From contig NZ_JAMQHS010000011.1 of NCBI RefSeq assembly GCF_023845585.1, positions 41,249-105,248 on the forward strand: a stretch of 64,000 nucleotides of DNA. The letters are read 5' to 3'. The notes under the pieces were generated by a model. It saw only the letters and a list, made by a program, of their open reading frames with translations, ran no database searches and had not been told where the DNA came from. Below, piece by piece: positions 48,676 through 61,016 of this stretch (the stretch's first letter is position 1; each line of letters starts with the position of its first letter). Made by a program: the position numbers and the translations under genes. The stretch comes from Clostridium sp. CMCC3677 (lineage in GTDB: Bacteria > Bacillota > Clostridia > Clostridiales > Clostridiaceae).

Positions 48676-49827
48676 TTGAAAATCAATAAAAATATTCATA
48701 TAAATAAATCCATTATATATATCTTATTATTTACACTAATTACATTAACTACACTATTTCAAGGTTATCAGTATAAAAAATTAGTTAATAATTTTAAGAT
48801 AAATTTTGATGGTAACAAATTTTCTCAGGCTAATAATATTTTATTAACCCAAGAAAATTTAAATCCTTTTAAAAACTTAATGCTAAAGAGAGATTTAAAA
48901 AAATATTTTTCAGATAATATAACTACATTGAAGCAATATTTAGAAACCTCTAAATTAAATGAAGAAGAAATTTTAATAAAAGTTAATGAAATAAATAGAT
49001 ATGGTTTTAATTCAAGCGAAGTGATAGAATTAGTTAATTCTGTCTCTAGTCTTCAAGATTCAATAAACAACTATTCTAATGGAATAGAACATTTTAATAA
49101 CAAAGAATATTATGAAGCTATAACTAACTTTTCAAATTTATCTTCCTTAGATTTAAATTACAATGAATCATTAATTTACTTAAGGAAAGCCAAGAATCAA
49201 ATTAAAGAAGAGTTATTCGCTAAATGTGATGAATTATGTTCTAACGATTATTATAGTCAGGCATTAAATCAAATATCTAATATTCCTTCTGTTCTAAATG
49301 ATGACGAAGATATAAAAACAAAAATTGCTGAAATTAAATCTAGTAAACAACAATATTTAGATAAAACTGCTGATTCAAAAACAGTATCAGATTATTATAT
49401 AAATAATATTTCTTCACAAAACATAAATACATTAAATTTAGTTAGTAATACCCCTTATTTAATTTTTATAGATATAAACAATCAAAAAACTTATATTTAT
49501 AAAGGTAAATCAAATAAATGGGATTTAGATAAAACATTTTCTTGTTCTACTGGAATAGATTCCGAGCCAACTCCTTGTGGTGCTTTTTCTATTAAAGAAA
49601 AAGGTGAATGGTTCTTCTCAGATAAGTTTAAACAAGGTGGAAAGTATTGGACTCAAATTGATGGTGATATATTATTTCACTCAGTTCCATATGCTCAGGA
49701 TAAAACTACAGTAGTAGATACTACTTTAAACAAAAAATCATCACATGGATGTATAAGATTAGCATTAAGCGATGCTAAATGGATATATGATAACATCCCA
49801 AGAGATACAAAAATCATAATTAAATAG
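48676..49827 (+). CDS. L,D-transpeptidase (YkuD domain) with N-terminal anchor
   Basis: This 383-residue protein starts at a TTG six bases after AGGAGG. A single N-terminal transmembrane helix (about 13-32) anchors it. A helical, TPR-like segment of around 200 residues contains YEAITNFSNLSSLDLNY. The YkuD catalytic domain lies at about 260-383: PYLIFIDINNQKTYIY at its start and HGCIRL holding the catalytic Cys. It cross-links peptidoglycan stems by 3-3 bonds or trims them at the outer face. It is transcribed alone and ended by a long hairpin. Confidence 0.92.
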   Translation: MKINKNIHINKSIIYILLFTLITLTTLFQGYQYKKLVNNFKINFDGNKFSQANNILLTQENLNPFKNLMLKRDLKKYFSDNITTLKQYLETSKLNEEEILIKVNEINRYGFNSSEVIELVNSVSSLQDSINNYSNGIEHFNNKEYYEAITNFSNLSSLDLNYNESLIYLRKAKNQIKEELFAKCDELCSNDYYSQALNQISNIPSVLNDDEDIKTKIAEIKSSKQQYLDKTADSKTVSDYYINNISSQNINTLNLVSNTPYLIFIDINNQKTYIYKGKSNKWDLDKTFSCSTGIDSEPTPCGAFSIKEKGEWFFSDKFKQGGKYWTQIDGDILFHSVPYAQDKTTVVDTTLNKKSSHGCIRLALSDAKWIYDNIPRDTKIIIK

Positions 49828-49854
49828 CTAATTATCCCCCCAATAAATATAGAA

Positions 49855-49911
49855 AAGTAAGTGTCTTAATTATAATTACCCATACATTTAAGACACTTAC
49901 TTGTTTTTTAT
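49855..49911 (+). terminator. Terminator after the L,D-transpeptidase gene
   Basis: AAGTAAGTGTCTTAA pairs perfectly with TTAAGACACTTACTT across an intervening 18 bases, then GTTTTTT. Confidence 0.88.
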
Positions 49912-50098
49912 CTAAATTCTTTATTCAAAATCTGTTTATATGTTCAAAAGACAATTATATTATAATGTAGTTTTTTATCTTTTGAAATTTTATCTATATT
50001 TGCTTACACCTGTACAATACAGAAATCAACTTTTAGTTACTTATCCATGTCCTTGAAATAGAAACTACTTTATAAACTCAATACGCTTATGACAATTT

Positions 50099-53000
50099 CT
50101 ATATTAAAATTTCTTTCTCTAAATAGAATGAATATAGATATTTTTTATCAACTTTCTTTCCTGTCATTTTAAATATTGCTTGACTATAATATAATAATTG
50201 ACTTTTATATTTTTCTTTAAATTCTTTTTCATTTTCTACATAATCTGTTTTGTAATCCAACAAAATTATTTCATCATCACATTTAAAGAAACAATCTATT
50301 ATACCTTGTAATCTTATTTTTTCATTAGCGTACTTTTGTGGTAAAGATTCGTCTAATTCCAAACTACTTATTTCAGTATAGAATGGAACTTCTCTATAAA
50401 CTTTGCCACCCTTATTATATACATCAAGGATTTTCTTACCTAAATTGCTTTTAAAGAAACTTAATATCTTATATGGATTAATTGAGCTATATTCTTCCTG
50501 TAATATAAACTCCTCATCATATAAGTTGTTTAGCTGTCCCTTTATTTCTTCTAATGTTCCAACTTTACTAAAATCTATTTTTTTCATTGCAAAATGGATA
50601 GCTGTTCCTCTTTCTGCTGCTGATATTCCTTTTTCTTCTTGAAGAAATTTAGGAGTTATTATATCTTTATTTTTATTATCCTCTTCTTCTAAATCAAATA
50701 TCTCAAGGGTATCAATATTATCGTCCATATTTCTTCTTTTTAAATCAGACACAGATATATTACTAGTAAGCTTAGTTGATTCTTTAAATTCATACTCATA
50801 ACCTAATCTTCTATAAACTTCACTTTTAACCTTTTTATTTACATCTTTATCTAAAATTGAAATTTTAATATCCTCTTCCTCTTGATTTTCATCTAGTTCA
50901 TCATACATATCTAATTCATGTTTGTTCCATATGTTGATTCTCCATCTTGATAAGTCATCTTTACACATTTCACTAGAAAATCCTAATTTCTTTCTAAGGA
51001 TTTCACCATCTTTATGCTTGCATAAAGCCATACCAATCCAATCTAAATACGATTTACCTTTTGATATCTCATAAGGTAATACAACATCCTTATCTAAAAC
51101 TGCTGAGTTAATCCACTTTTCAATAGATTTTTCTGCATTTCTTACTGCTCCTGTTATAATTAATTTTTCCTTAGCTCTAGTAAATGCAACATATAGTACT
51201 CTCATTTCTTCAGATAATGTTTCTAATTTCATTCTTTTTTTAATTGCTTCTTTAGGTAAAGTTGTAATACTAGTTCTATTTTCTAAATTAATATATTCAG
51301 GACCTAATCCTAATTCTTCATGATAAAGTATCTTATTATTTAAATCCATTAAGTTAAAATTCTTACCACATCCAGCTAAAAATACAACTGGGAATTCTAA
51401 CCCCTTACTTTTATGAATACTCATAATTCTAACAACATCTTCATTTTCACCTAAAATCTTGGCACTTCCCATATCACCTGATGATTTAGTTAATTTATTT
51501 ATGAAATTAATAAAATTAAATAGTCCTTTAAAACTAGTATCTGAAAACTGTCTTGCTCTTTGAAATAGTATCTTTAAATTTGCTTGTCTTAGAACTCCAT
51601 TTGGCATTGCACCTACATACCCATAATAAGCTGTATCCATGTATAAATACCAAATAAATTCATCTATAGGCATATATATTGATTTTTTTCTCCATTTATC
51701 AATGCTAGTTAATATATATTCACATTTTTCTTGAAGTTCTTTTGAAATTAATTTTTCCTCAGTAATCTTAATTATATTTTCATAAAAATACTTTTCTTTA
51801 TCTATAAGTCTAATATCACTAAGTTCCTCTGCACTTAATCCTATAATAGGTGAAATCAATAATGAAAGCATAGGTACATCTTGCATAGGATTATCTATTA
51901 CTTTTAATAATGACATAATGGTCCTTATTTCAATTGATTCAAAATACCCTGATCCTGTATCCGCATAGACAGGTATCCCTGCTAATCCTAATTCGTCTAA
52001 TAGCACTTCTGACCAGTTTTTAGTTGCTCTTAATAGAATTACTATATCCTTATATTTTAAGTCTCTATATTCACCTGTATCTTTATCAAGCACTTTAAAC
52101 TTACTTCCATCTTTTTTAGAAATCAATTCATTGATTCTCTTTACTATAATTCTTGCTTCTAAATTTACGTCACCGATTTCTTCTTCTTCCACCTGTAATT
52201 TAGAGTCATCATTTTCTTCTTTATTATCACTTCTATCTAAAATATGAACCTCAATTGGACCACCAATTATATCATCATCATTTTTCTTTTCAGGATAACT
52301 TGCACCTAAATTTAAAGCTTCAACATCAGTATATTCTAATTCACCTACAGTCTTAGACATAACTGATTTAAATATATAATTAACACCATTTATAACTTCT
52401 TCTCTGCTTCTAAAATTCTTATAAAGTTGAATTTTTCTATTAATGCCTTTATCCAATGAATAGCTATTATATTTATCAATAAATAGTTCTGGTTTTGCTT
52501 GCCTAAATTTATATATACTTTGTTTTACATCACCAACCATAAATACATTAGGATTATAAGAATTTTTTCTTGATACTAATTCTATTATTGCTTCTTGAAC
52601 ATTATTAGAATCTTGGTATTCATCTACAAGTACCTCTTCAAAATAATCTTTAAACTTTTGTGCTATTGTTGATGGTACTATTTGATTTTCCTCATTCTCC
52701 TCAATTAAAATCTTTAAACATAAATGTTCCAAATCATTAAAATCTAATATATTCTTTTCTTTCTTCTTAGCATTAAATCTATCTATAAATTCTGAAGTAA
52801 GCTCTGTTAATTGATTTATATATGGATAAGATTTTATTATATTATCAAGCATTTTATCTGGAGATGCTATAAAAGTTCCCTCAATTAATGCTGATATTTT
52901 CTTTTTAACTTGATCTCTAATTTGCTTAACTAGATTTTGTATATTTTCATCACTTACAGTATTCTTCTTGATAGTCTTTAATCTATTAAAAGTTATTAAA

Positions 53001-53833
53001 CTTAATGAATTATATAAGTCATTTAAACTAGATTCAACATTATTATAAGCATTAACTATTAAATCTAACTCACTGCTAAATCCCTCAAAATAAGGTTCCA
53101 ATCCATCAGTTTCATTTATTAATTCAATTGCCTTTTGCATCATTTTTATATATCCATCTAGTTCTATTTTTATACTTTCTTTTAATACACTTACCCACTT
53201 ACTTTCATCTAACTCTTGTAATGTTTTTATATCAAAATCCTCTGAAGCATCCTTTAGCCATTTTTTAGGCCATGGTCCTGCCATTGTAAAATTATATAAG
53301 CTTAAAACTAATTCTTTTAACGCATTATCACTTTTATAACTACTAAATGCCTCAATAAATTTTATAAATTCCTGATTTTCTTCATCATATTTGTCATCAA
53401 ATAATTCATCTATTATTTCCATCTTTAAAAGTATACCTTCTGTTTGATCACATATTCTAAAAGATGGATCTAAGTCTATCTTATGAAAATTATTTTTTAT
53501 TACACCTAAACAAAAAGAATGAATAGTCATAATGTTAGACCTATTTAATAAAGTCAATTGCTTTTGAAGGTTTTTAGAAGTTGGAGTTTCATCTAATTTT
53601 TTTGATATGGCATTAGCTATTCTTTCTCTCATCTCAGCAGCTGCTGCACTTGTAAATGTAACAACTAAAAGTTTATCAATATCTATAGGATTTTCTTCAT
53701 TTGTAATTATTTTTATAATTCTTTCTACCAATACGGCTGTTTTTCCAGAACCTGCTGCTGCTGCAACTAATAGATTACAATCTCTTGTTGTAATAGCACT
53801 TAGCTGTTCCTCAGTCCATTTTGTTCCACTCAT
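50099..53833 (-). CDS. addA: ATP-dependent helicase/nuclease subunit A
   Basis: This 1244-residue UvrD-type helicase has Walker [16 protein letters not shown] at about 20-35, motif [10 protein letters not shown], motif IV-type [10 protein letters not shown], and motif [15 protein letters not shown]. The C-terminal RecB-family nuclease domain has [11 protein letters not shown] and LLDYKTDYV with the Asp-x-Lys catalytic centre. Together with AddB it processes double-strand breaks for recombination, the Firmicute counterpart of RecBCD. It starts 25 bases after addB. Confidence 0.97.
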   Translation of the reverse strand: MSGTKWTEEQLSAITTRDCNLLVAAAAGSGKTAVLVERIIKIITNEENPIDIDKLLVVTFTSAAAAEMRERIANAISKKLDETPTSKNLQKQLTLLNRSNIMTIHSFCLGVIKNNFHKIDLDPSFRICDQTEGILLKMEIIDELFDDKYDEENQEFIKFIEAFSSYKSDNALKELVLSLYNFTMAGPWPKKWLKDASEDFDIKTLQELDESKWVSVLKESIKIELDGYIKMMQKAIELINETDGLEPYFEGFSSELDLIVNAYNNVESSLNDLYNSLSLITFNRLKTIKKNTVSDENIQNLVKQIRDQVKKKISALIEGTFIASPDKMLDNIIKSYPYINQLTELTSEFIDRFNAKKKEKNILDFNDLEHLCLKILIEENEENQIVPSTIAQKFKDYFEEVLVDEYQDSNNVQEAIIELVSRKNSYNPNVFMVGDVKQSIYKFRQAKPELFIDKYNSYSLDKGINRKIQLYKNFRSREEVINGVNYIFKSVMSKTVGELEYTDVEALNLGASYPEKKNDDDIIGGPIEVHILDRSDNKEENDDSKLQVEEEEIGDVNLEARIIVKRINELISKKDGSKFKVLDKDTGEYRDLKYKDIVILLRATKNWSEVLLDELGLAGIPVYADTGSGYFESIEIRTIMSLLKVIDNPMQDVPMLSLLISPIIGLSAEELSDIRLIDKEKYFYENIIKITEEKLISKELQEKCEYILTSIDKWRKKSIYMPIDEFIWYLYMDTAYYGYVGAMPNGVLRQANLKILFQRARQFSDTSFKGLFNFINFINKLTKSSGDMGSAKILGENEDVVRIMSIHKSKGLEFPVVFLAGCGKNFNLMDLNNKILYHEELGLGPEYINLENRTSITTLPKEAIKKRMKLETLSEEMRVLYVAFTRAKEKLIITGAVRNAEKSIEKWINSAVLDKDVVLPYEISKGKSYLDWIGMALCKHKDGEILRKKLGFSSEMCKDDLSRWRINIWNKHELDMYDELDENQEEEDIKISILDKDVNKKVKSEVYRRLGYEYEFKESTKLTSNISVSDLKRRNMDDNIDTLEIFDLEEEDNKNKDIITPKFLQEEKGISAAERGTAIHFAMKKIDFSKVGTLEEIKGQLNNLYDEEFILQEEYSSINPYKILSFFKSNLGKKILDVYNKGGKVYREVPFYTEISSLELDESLPQKYANEKIRLQGIIDCFFKCDDEIILLDYKTDYVENEKEFKEKYKSQLLYYSQAIFKMTGKKVDKKYLYSFYLEKEILI

Positions 53834-53858
53834 AAATTAATATCTCCTATCTAAATAG

Positions 53859-56800
53859 CTAATTTTCTTTTTTATCATCACTTAATTCATCCCTTATGTT
53901 ATTCCAAATTTCATCCTTAGATTTTTTCATTATAATTTTATATTTATTATCTTCTATGCTACTATCGAATTGGCATATAGATGAGAAATCACAAAATTCA
54001 CAATGACTACCATCAGAATCCTTTGTTGGCTGAATCTTTATGTCTCCACATAACATATCTTCACATAAATCAATCATTTTCTTATTTACATACTCTCTAA
54101 GTAAATTAAATTGTTCTTCAGTCACTACTTCGCTACCAGCTTTAAAATCGCCATCTTTCTTCAATGCAGCTGGAATAACTAATGAATACCCATCTGTTTC
54201 AATACCTCTATCCATAGCTTTAACCACTTTAGCATCTTTTAATATTAATCCATTCATCTTTAAATTACTTAAAACTTCTTTTTCTAATTCTTCAGTAGTT
54301 ATGTCGCCTTTAGTTTTTATTATAGGGTCATCAACTCTGAAATATAGTACTGCTCCAGGTAAGGCTTGTTTTTTTAATATATACTCAGAGTTTTTTAGTA
54401 ATGCATCTAAATAAACCAACAATTGCATTTGAAGCCCATAATAAAATTGATTTAAATCAAAATGTTTATTTCCTGTTTTATAATCTACAATTCTGAGATA
54501 CGTACTTCCTTCTAAATCTAAAGTATCTATTCTATCAATTCTTCCATTTAAATATACCTTTTCGTTAGATGGCAACTCTAGCACAATAGCTTCTCCGTCA
54601 TTATAACTTCCAAAAGAAAATTCATTATTAAATACCTCAAATTCCCCTCTTCTCATTTGTTCTGATATAACAGATACTGATTTAGATATAACTCTCTTAA
54701 ATCTCTTTGAAAAGTACTTATATTTATTAGTGCTATTTAATATAGATCCGCTATCTTCTTTTAACTTAGTATCAATTAATTCAGACACTATATTTTTGCA
54801 CTTTATCATATCAAGATCTGACCACGCAATCTTTTCTTTCTTTACTTTATTAGTAAATGAATCTAAAATATCATGTACAAATGATCCTAAATCAGGTGGA
54901 GTAAATTCATATACCTTACGATTTTTAGCCTTCAATCCATATTGAATGAAATATGAAAATGGACATTCTGCATACTTCTCCAATCTAGACACACTAAAGG
55001 ATAACTTTCCTAAATCATTTTTATAAAGGGAAAGTAATTTATTTCTAGACACCTTTTCTCCTGTGTTAGAATATCTAAGCCCTTTAAATGTATTTTCTAT
55101 TTTCCATTTAAAATCTTCATTTTCTTTAAACCAATTATATACTTCTCCCCAATACTCCTCATCTATCTCTTCATCCTCTAGCTCTCTTCTTAATGCAAAT
55201 ATTAATTCATTAAAAGTTGGTATTGGAGAAATAACTTTATTAAAATGATCATTTCTTTTGCTTAAATCATATAAAGAACTTTCCTCAACTAAATTAGGCA
55301 ATATTTTCTTTATTCTGGATATTATTATAGATGGTCTTAAAGATTTACCTTCAAAGTCTGCCATAGGATATGATAGCATTAAATATTCACTGGCGATTGT
55401 TAATGCCGTATACACTACAAACTGCTCCTCAAAAGCTTTGCTTCTACCATCAGCTGCTAATACTACTCCAAACTCTTTAAGTTCAATTCTATCTCTATCT
55501 GATAGAATTCCCTCGTCTTTATGTGCAGCTGGCAATATCCCATCATTAATTCCAACTATATATAATGCCTTTACTTCTCTACCTTTTATTCTAGCTATAT
55601 CTCCAACATTAACTTGGTCTAAAGCTACTGGTATAACACCTATTTCTTCATTTTCAAAACCAGAATTTAATATTTTAAAAAATTCAAAAGTATCTACTAC
55701 ATCAGATCCCATAACTTCTACAGCTTGATCTAATATATCTATTACTATAGATTCAACTTGTTTATATTCCTTCACCTTATCTTCTAGCTTTAATTCTTCA
55801 AATTTAATAATCCACTCATCTATTCTTTCAAAAGCTTTAACACTTAATAAAAACTCATATAGAGCTTTACATATATCTCTAACATTATGTTTACCTTCTA
55901 TTAATTTATGGAATGATATAAGAGAATTTCTGACCTCTTCCATCACATTGAATATAGTGAGTTCTTCTTCAGTAGCACCATTTTCTATGCTTATATTTTT
56001 AAGTTTTTTAATCTCTTCTTCATTCCATTTATAACTCTTTATTCCATGTTCTAATACAAAGTTTTCTAATCTATCAATATCATAAGTATTAAAGCCTGTT
56101 AATCCGCTCTTTAAGTATTTAAATACACTTTCGTATGACCAATTTTTTAATAAAACTTCAAATGCAGAAGTTATTAAAATAATTAATGGGTTATTTAATA
56201 ATTTTATTTTTTGATCCATAAAAAATGGTATTTCATAATCATTAAAAATAACAGAAATTATCTTGTTATAGTCCTCTATATTTCTGCACACCACAGATAT
56301 ATCTCTAAATCTATAATTTCTATCCCTTACTAATCTAATTATATCCTGAGCTACTTTTTCAATTTCATCATAGGTGTTATTTGCTTTGTATAATCTTACA
56401 TCCTTATTTTTTCCCTTATAAGATTTAAATGGATATGTTATACAATACTTTTCTATATGAGCTAACTCTTCACTATTTTTAAATCTATATGGTAATTTAG
56501 AATTTAAATTAATAGGATTTAAATAACCTATATTATTTTCCTCCATTAACTTTAACAACCTATTTTCTGTATTTTCAATACTACTAAATACATTAGTTAT
56601 ATCTTCAACATCACTATTTTCTACTTTATCCATACAAAAAGTTATGTTAACCACTGATGTCTTAGAAAGTATCCTTATAATCTCTAATTGTTGAGGAGTA
56701 AATGTTGTAAATTCATCTATCCAAATTTCGCTATTTGCATAAATGTTATTATCTAACAACTTTTTAGCTAATAAAGTAAGCTCATCATCAGTATCTATAT

Positions 56801-57317
56801 AAGAGCTGTGCATTTTTACATTAAACTCCTCGTATATTAAAGATAATTCTCTTATCTTTTCAACTAATTCATTATCATCTATTTTATCTGTTAAATCTCT
56901 TAAAGCATCTATATCTATATTATATTTTTTAAATTCAGTAATTAATTCAGATATTATATTATTAAAGCCTTGTTCTCTAGACATTTTTTTAAAATAGCTT
57001 AAATCATCTATCTTTTCATTTAATACTTTGTTAATTAACATATGCTTACCAGTGTCTTTTATAATTTGTTTTACTCTTCCACCACATTCTTCAAATACCT
57101 TTTGACACATAGTTCTAAAGCTCAATACATGAGTATTTAAAAATGCTCTTTCACCTATATTATTTAAAACCTTATTTTCAGTAGTAAAAGTATACTGTTC
57201 TGGAACTAATAATATTATTTTCTTTTCTTTATCTAAATCTATTAACTTTTTTATCTGATTTATACAAAATGAACTCTTTCCACTACCTGCTCTTCCATAA
57301 ATAAACCTTATACTCAT
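53859..57317 (-). CDS. addB: ATP-dependent helicase/deoxyribonuclease subunit B
   Basis: This 1152-residue AddB has a Walker A near the N-terminus ([12 protein letters not shown]) and helicase-like motifs. A C-terminal nuclease has the Asp-x-Lys site in [11 protein letters not shown]. The iron-sulphur cysteine set is present: one Cys in [11 protein letters not shown] and three in [12 protein letters not shown] at the end. In known AddAB, AddB recognises the recombination hotspot sequence and cuts one strand. It is the first gene of the addBA operon. TAGGAG precedes the ATG. Confidence 0.96.
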   Translation of the reverse strand: MSIRFIYGRAGSGKSSFCINQIKKLIDLDKEKKIILLVPEQYTFTTENKVLNNIGERAFLNTHVLSFRTMCQKVFEECGGRVKQIIKDTGKHMLINKVLNEKIDDLSYFKKMSREQGFNNIISELITEFKKYNIDIDALRDLTDKIDDNELVEKIRELSLIYEEFNVKMHSSYIDTDDELTLLAKKLLDNNIYANSEIWIDEFTTFTPQQLEIIRILSKTSVVNITFCMDKVENSDVEDITNVFSSIENTENRLLKLMEENNIGYLNPINLNSKLPYRFKNSEELAHIEKYCITYPFKSYKGKNKDVRLYKANNTYDEIEKVAQDIIRLVRDRNYRFRDISVVCRNIEDYNKIISVIFNDYEIPFFMDQKIKLLNNPLIILITSAFEVLLKNWSYESVFKYLKSGLTGFNTYDIDRLENFVLEHGIKSYKWNEEEIKKLKNISIENGATEEELTIFNVMEEVRNSLISFHKLIEGKHNVRDICKALYEFLLSVKAFERIDEWIIKFEELKLEDKVKEYKQVESIVIDILDQAVEVMGSDVVDTFEFFKILNSGFENEEIGVIPVALDQVNVGDIARIKGREVKALYIVGINDGILPAAHKDEGILSDRDRIELKEFGVVLAADGRSKAFEEQFVVYTALTIASEYLMLSYPMADFEGKSLRPSIIISRIKKILPNLVEESSLYDLSKRNDHFNKVISPIPTFNELIFALRRELEDEEIDEEYWGEVYNWFKENEDFKWKIENTFKGLRYSNTGEKVSRNKLLSLYKNDLGKLSFSVSRLEKYAECPFSYFIQYGLKAKNRKVYEFTPPDLGSFVHDILDSFTNKVKKEKIAWSDLDMIKCKNIVSELIDTKLKEDSGSILNSTNKYKYFSKRFKRVISKSVSVISEQMRRGEFEVFNNEFSFGSYNDGEAIVLELPSNEKVYLNGRIDRIDTLDLEGSTYLRIVDYKTGNKHFDLNQFYYGLQMQLLVYLDALLKNSEYILKKQALPGAVLYFRVDDPIIKTKGDITTEELEKEVLSNLKMNGLILKDAKVVKAMDRGIETDGYSLVIPAALKKDGDFKAGSEVVTEEQFNLLREYVNKKMIDLCEDMLCGDIKIQPTKDSDGSHCEFCDFSSICQFDSSIEDNKYKIIMKKSKDEIWNNIRDELSDDKKEN

Positions 57318-57345
57318 AATTACTCCTATATTTTTATTTAATAAT

Positions 57346-57864
57346 TTATAAAGCCCTCTGTTTTTTTAGAATGCCCATAATTATTATGTCTGTATACTTT
57401 CCATCTATATAATATATAGCTTTTCTTATTTTCTCTTCAATAAACCCACACTTCTTATAACATTTTATAGCTCTTATATTTTCTGCCGCAACCTCTAATT
57501 GTATTCTTTTTGCATTTAAATCATCAAACAAATACTTAATTAATGTCTTTATAGAATCCTCACCATACCCTCTGTTCCAATATTTTTTTCCTATAGTAAT
57601 ACCTATTGAATAAACATTGTTGCAATAATCATTTGGTTTATAAGTCATAAATCCTACTAAAACATTCTTCTTATTAATTATACTTACTGCTTTTCTTTTA
57701 CATATGCTAACATTACTTGAATCTTCATCAATATGAATTTTTTTATCAATATCTAACATCTCATCATTATATTTTTTTACCTCATAATCGTTAGATAAAT
57801 CAGATAATCGTTTAATATCGCTAGCTTGCATTAATCTCAAATAAACTTTTTCCCCTTTAAGCAT
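57346..57864 (-). CDS. GNAT acetyltransferase, RimJ/RimL-like
   Basis: This 172-residue protein begins [26 protein letters not shown], a typical start of the RimJ/RimL/SpeG-type acetyltransferases. It has [35 protein letters not shown] as the acetyl-CoA loop and [20 protein letters not shown] at the end. The substrate may be a protein N-terminus or a small amine. It starts 28 bases before addB and points into it, so may be co-transcribed. Confidence 0.88.
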   Translation of the reverse strand: MLKGEKVYLRLMQASDIKRLSDLSNDYEVKKYNDEMLDIDKKIHIDEDSSNVSICKRKAVSIINKKNVLVGFMTYKPNDYCNNVYSIGITIGKKYWNRGYGEDSIKTLIKYLFDDLNAKRIQLEVAAENIRAIKCYKKCGFIEEKIRKAIYYIDGKYTDIIIMGILKKQRAL

Positions 57865-58043
57865 AGTTCACCTTCTTAAGAATTACTTATATTATTATTA
57901 TACTATCTCTAATAAAAATGCTGCATCATATTTGTAAATATTACTATCTAAATTCAAAAAAATATTTATAATCTATTTCTAACTTAAAATTAGAAAGTTA
58001 ATTAATCCTGCAAATTATATAAACTCTATAATTTTATACAACA

Positions 58044-58074
58044 AAAAAACACCTAGTAAAAATACTAGGTGTTT
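58044..58074 (-). terminator. Terminator after first tRNA-Ser(GCT)
   Basis: ACACCTAGTA and TACTAGGTGT pair around TTTT, followed by T's on the minus strand. Confidence 0.88.
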
Positions 58075-58165
58075 TGGCGGAGAATCCGGGATTTGAACCC
58101 GGGCGCCAGTTGCCCGACCTACGCCCTTAGCAGGGGCGCCTCTTCAGCCACTTGAGTAATTCTCC
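58075..58165 (-). tRNA. tRNA-Ser(GCT), copy 1
   Basis: This is a 91-nt class II tRNA with long variable arm. The acceptor GGAGAAT pairs with ATTCTCC, the anticodon loop CTGCTAA reads AGC/AGT codons, and CCA is encoded. The tRNA sequence appears identical to the copy at 58606-58696. Confidence 0.95.
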
Positions 58166-58200
58166 ATGTGCCTTCTAAATTAATTTTTATATAAAATTAA

Positions 58201-58291
58201 TGGCGGAGAGATAGGGATTCGAACCCTAGGTACGCTCACACGCACGCCGGTTTTCAAGACCGGTGCCTTAAACCAACTCGACCATCTCTCC
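58201..58291 (-). tRNA. tRNA-Ser(TGA), copy 1
   Basis: This is a 91-nt class II tRNA with acceptor GGAGAGA/TCTCTCC, anticodon TGA in CTTGAAA, a long variable arm and encoded CCA. It is the first tRNA of this transcript and reads TCN codons. Confidence 0.95.
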
Positions 58292-58307
58292 ACAACTTAC
58301 GAAGTTT

Positions 58308-58336
58308 ATTATAACAACTAATATTTAATATGTCAA
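58308..58336 (-). promoter_or_regulatory. Promoter of tRNA-Ser pair 1
   Basis: On the minus strand a consensus TTGACA (58336-58331) and TATAAT (58313-58308) are separated by 17 bases, 16 bases before the tRNA. This is a near-ideal sigma-A promoter. Confidence 0.9.
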
Positions 58337-58576
58337 TATAATTAAAAAAATTTAGTTATGATTTTTTAATTAAGTATAATTATATCTAATATAACGTAAT
58401 CGATTTTTTATTCTTTAGGTTTTACTTCTTAATCCTTAAAAAATATATATTTAGAAATAACGTTGTTATTTCAACCTAAATTGTCAATTGTTCATTGTCA
58501 ATTCAAAAATATATCCATAACCTTAAATTTCATCAGCCTTTCAAGCTTTAAAATTCTATAATTTCCTATACATAAA

Positions 58577-58605
58577 AAAACATCTAGTAAAAATACTAGA
58601 TGTTT
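58577..58605 (-). terminator. Terminator after second tRNA-Ser(GCT)
   Basis: ACATCTAGTA and TACTAGATGT pair around TTTT. It is one compensated base pair different from the copy-1 terminator. Confidence 0.88.
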
Positions 58606-58696
58606 TGGCGGAGAATCCGGGATTTGAACCCGGGCGCCAGTTGCCCGACCTACGCCCTTAGCAGGGGCGCCTCTTCAGCCACTTGAGTAATTCTCC
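58606..58696 (-). tRNA. tRNA-Ser(GCT), copy 2
   Basis: This has the same 91-nt sequence and anticodon GCT as the gene at 58075-58165. The flanking TGTGCCTTCTAAAT spacer is also shared, which points to duplication of a block. Confidence 0.95.
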
Positions 58697-58731
58697 ATGT
58701 GCCTTCTAAATAATTCTATATAAAAAAAAAG

Positions 58732-58822
58732 TGGCGGAGAGATAGGGATTCGAACCCTAGGTACGCTCACACGCACGCCGGTTTTCAAGACCGGTGCCTT
58801 AAACCAACTCGACCATCTCTCC
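58732..58822 (-). tRNA. tRNA-Ser(TGA), copy 2
   Basis: This has the same 91-nt sequence and anticodon TGA as the gene at 58201-58291, with encoded CCA. It is the first tRNA of the second transcript. Confidence 0.95.
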
Positions 58823-58837
58823 GTGACTACATGAGTT

Positions 58838-58866
58838 ATTATATCAACATATATATACTCTGTCAA
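58838..58866 (-). promoter_or_regulatory. Promoter of tRNA-Ser pair 2
   Basis: On the minus strand TTGACA (58866-58861) and TATAAT (58843-58838) have a 17-base spacer. The sequence between differs from the pair-1 promoter. Confidence 0.9.
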
Positions 58867-59106
58867 CATAATTTATTAAAAAATTTTATATTTTTATATA
58901 AATTATAATTTATGAATTTATACATCCCTCTAAATAATCTATTTTACTACATTTCATTAATTTATTAGATCTAAAATAAGCTTTATATGCTATCTTTATA
59001 ATTATTTTACACTTGTAAAAACAGAATTTATTATAAGTTATAATATTAAACTAAAAACTTAATACTATTATAATGACTAATTTTTATTATAAAAATTTCA
59101 TTCAAT

Positions 59107-59152
59107 AAAAAGTAGCCTACATCAACTTACCGTGTCAATATAGACTACTTTA
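59107..59152 (-). terminator. Terminator after serS
   Basis: AAAAGTAG-CCTA and TAGACTACTTT can pair across about 24 bases. The T-run side is modest. The rest of 58867-59169 is AT-rich with no gene seen. Confidence 0.65.
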
Positions 59153-59169
59153 TATCTATCTTAAATTAA

Positions 59170-60447
59170 TTATTTTATAAAATCTACGTTCATAAATCTT
59201 TTTATTGCTTCTGGAATTTCAACTGTTCCATCTTCTTTTTGGTAGTTTTCTAGTACTGCTGCTACAGTTCTACCTATCGCAACACCTGAGCCATTTAAAG
59301 TATGGATAAACTTAGGTTTATCTTTTGGTGTTTCTCTATATTTTATATTAGCTCTTCTAGCTTGGAAATCTTCAAAGTTAGAACAACTTGAAATTTCTAC
59401 ATATCTATTATAACTTGGCATCCAAACTTCTATATCGTATTTTAATGCTGCAGTAAATCCTAAATCACCTTTGCATATTCTAACTATTCTATAAGGTAAT
59501 CCTAATCCTTGTAAAACTGATTCAGCATCTTCTACTAATTTATCTAATTCAGCATAAGAATCTTCTGGTTTACAGAACTTAACTAATTCTACTTTATTGA
59601 ATTGATGTTGTCTTACAAGGCCTCTAGTATCTCTACCAGCTGATCCTGCTTCTGCTCTAAAACAAGCTGAATATGCTGCATGTTTTATTGGTAAAATATC
59701 ACCACTTAAAACTTCATTTCTATACATATTTGTAACTGGTACTTCTGCTGTTGGTATTAAGAAGTATCCATTATTTTCTACTTTAAATGCATCTTCTTCA
59801 AATTTAGGTAATTGACCAGTTCCTGTCATACTATCTCTATTAACCATGTAAGGTGGTAATATTTCAGTATATCCATTTTCAGTAGTGTGTTTATCTAGGA
59901 AATAGTTTATTATTGATCTTTCTAATCTAGCTCCTAATCCCTTGTATACTGTAAATCTAGATCCAGCTACCTTTCCACCTCTTTCAAAGTCTAAGATATT
60001 AAGATCAGTTCCTAAATCCCAGTGAGCTTTAGGTTCGAAATTAAATTTAGTAGGTTCTCCCCATTTTTTAATTTCAACATTATCTTCATCAGTTTCTCCA
60101 TCTGGAACTTCTGGATTTGGAATATTAGGGATTCTAAGCATTATGTATTCTATTCTCTCATTTATCTCATTTACTCTAGTATCGAAATTTTTAATTTCTT
60201 CTCCTAGTTTTCTCATATCATTCATTATTTCAGTAACATCTTCGCCAGCTTTTTTTAACTTAGGTATTTCTGCTGAAACTTGATTTCTTTTACTCTTTAA
60301 GCTTTCAACTTCAACTAATATTTTTCTTCTTTCTTCATCTAAAGTTACAATTTCATCTATAACTGCTACGTCAAAATCTTCTCCTCTATTTGATAATAAT
60401 TTCTTTATTTCTTCTGGATTATTTCTTATTCTCTTTAAATCTAACAT
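59170..60447 (-). CDS. serS: Seryl-tRNA synthetase
   Basis: This 425-residue class II synthetase has an N-terminal coiled-coil arm (about 28-105, [21 protein letters not shown]) that grips the long variable arm of tRNA-Ser. The catalytic core has motif 2 [27 protein letters not shown] and motif 3 [17 protein letters not shown]. Length is normal. It charges the four tRNA-Ser genes next door among others. Expression is controlled by a T-box leader reading uncharged tRNA-Ser. Confidence 0.97.
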   Translation of the reverse strand: MLDLKRIRNNPEEIKKLLSNRGEDFDVAVIDEIVTLDEERRKILVEVESLKSKRNQVSAEIPKLKKAGEDVTEIMNDMRKLGEEIKNFDTRVNEINERIEYIMLRIPNIPNPEVPDGETDEDNVEIKKWGEPTKFNFEPKAHWDLGTDLNILDFERGGKVAGSRFTVYKGLGARLERSIINYFLDKHTTENGYTEILPPYMVNRDSMTGTGQLPKFEEDAFKVENNGYFLIPTAEVPVTNMYRNEVLSGDILPIKHAAYSACFRAEAGSAGRDTRGLVRQHQFNKVELVKFCKPEDSYAELDKLVEDAESVLQGLGLPYRIVRICKGDLGFTAALKYDIEVWMPSYNRYVEISSCSNFEDFQARRANIKYRETPKDKPKFIHTLNGSGVAIGRTVAAVLENYQKEDGTVEIPEAIKRFMNVDFIK

Positions 60448-60477
60448 TATTATTCTCTCCTTTTAATTTTTTATATA

Positions 60478-60710
60478 AAAAAAGAGCCTTTCTCCCCTAT
60501 AAAAGGGACGAAAAACTCCGCGTTGCCACCCTAATTAATAACATAAATGTTATTCACTCTAAAATTTAACGATATTACCGTACTGCTTAAATCACAGTCC
60601 CTCAAAGGTGGATTCACAATACATGAATATTAGTTTACACCAACCACTAACTCTCTAAAAATCATGATATTACTACTAGCCTTATCTAAGGTTTACATAT
60701 TAACTTGTAT
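60478..60710 (-). promoter_or_regulatory. T-box riboswitch of serS, serine specifier
   Basis: On the minus strand the conserved T-box AGGGTGGCAACGCGG occurs at about 60533-60519. A terminator follows, ending AGGGGAGAAAGGCTC then T's at 60478. The Stem I region has a GTGAATCCACC segment with specifier UCC (60612-60610), a serine codon. Uncharged tRNA-Ser should pair with specifier and T-box and allow read-through into serS. Confidence 0.93.
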
Positions 60711-60717
60711 TAAATAT

Positions 60718-60745
60718 ATTATATTAAAATGCTTATATTTGTCAA
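60718..60745 (-). promoter_or_regulatory. Sigma-A promoter of serS
   Basis: On the minus strand TTGACA (60745-60740) and TATAAT (60723-60718) are 16 bases apart, just upstream of the T-box. Confidence 0.8.
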
Positions 60746-60761
60746 TATATTATAAGTTTTT

Positions 60762-60998
60762 TTATATATTATTATCAATTTTTTTAGTACATATAATATC
60801 TATTCCCGTATTCATTATGTTTTTACATATTATATCACCAATATCTATAGGTGCACTAACATAAATTCTACTGAGAACTTTTGAAAATTCCCTCCATAAT
60901 TCCTTTTCTATAGGATTATTGCTTTTTACAGAAACAACTTTATGATTGGGGCTTCCTTTTACTCTAACTAAACTAGTAAAAATATCCTTACTGCTCAT
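60762..60998 (-). CDS. Short DUF1667-like protein, N-terminal cysteine part missing
   Basis: This 78-residue protein follows the FAD oxidoreductase by 18 bases and starts at an ATG behind AGGAG. SLVRVKGSPNHKVVSVKSNNPI and APIDIGDIICKNIMNTGIDIICT match the C-terminal two-thirds of DUF1667 proteins. Those are normally around 120 residues and begin with a Cys-x2-Cys-x3-Cys segment. That segment is absent here. DUF1667 genes usually sit in a three-gene set with two FAD proteins. This may be a shortened but still translated remnant. Confidence 0.62.
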   Translation of the reverse strand: MSSKDIFTSLVRVKGSPNHKVVSVKSNNPIEKELWREFSKVLSRIYVSAPIDIGDIICKNIMNTGIDIICTKKIDNNI

Positions 60999-61016
60999 AA
61001 ATACATCTCCTAAATT

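Noticed and set aside
55258..55728. A 156-codon plus-strand frame
   Set aside because: It is antisense to the well-supported addB and has no ribosome site or recognisable domain.
58675..58869. A 64-codon open frame on the minus strand
   Set aside because: It runs through tRNA-Ser genes and their promoter and is explained by them.
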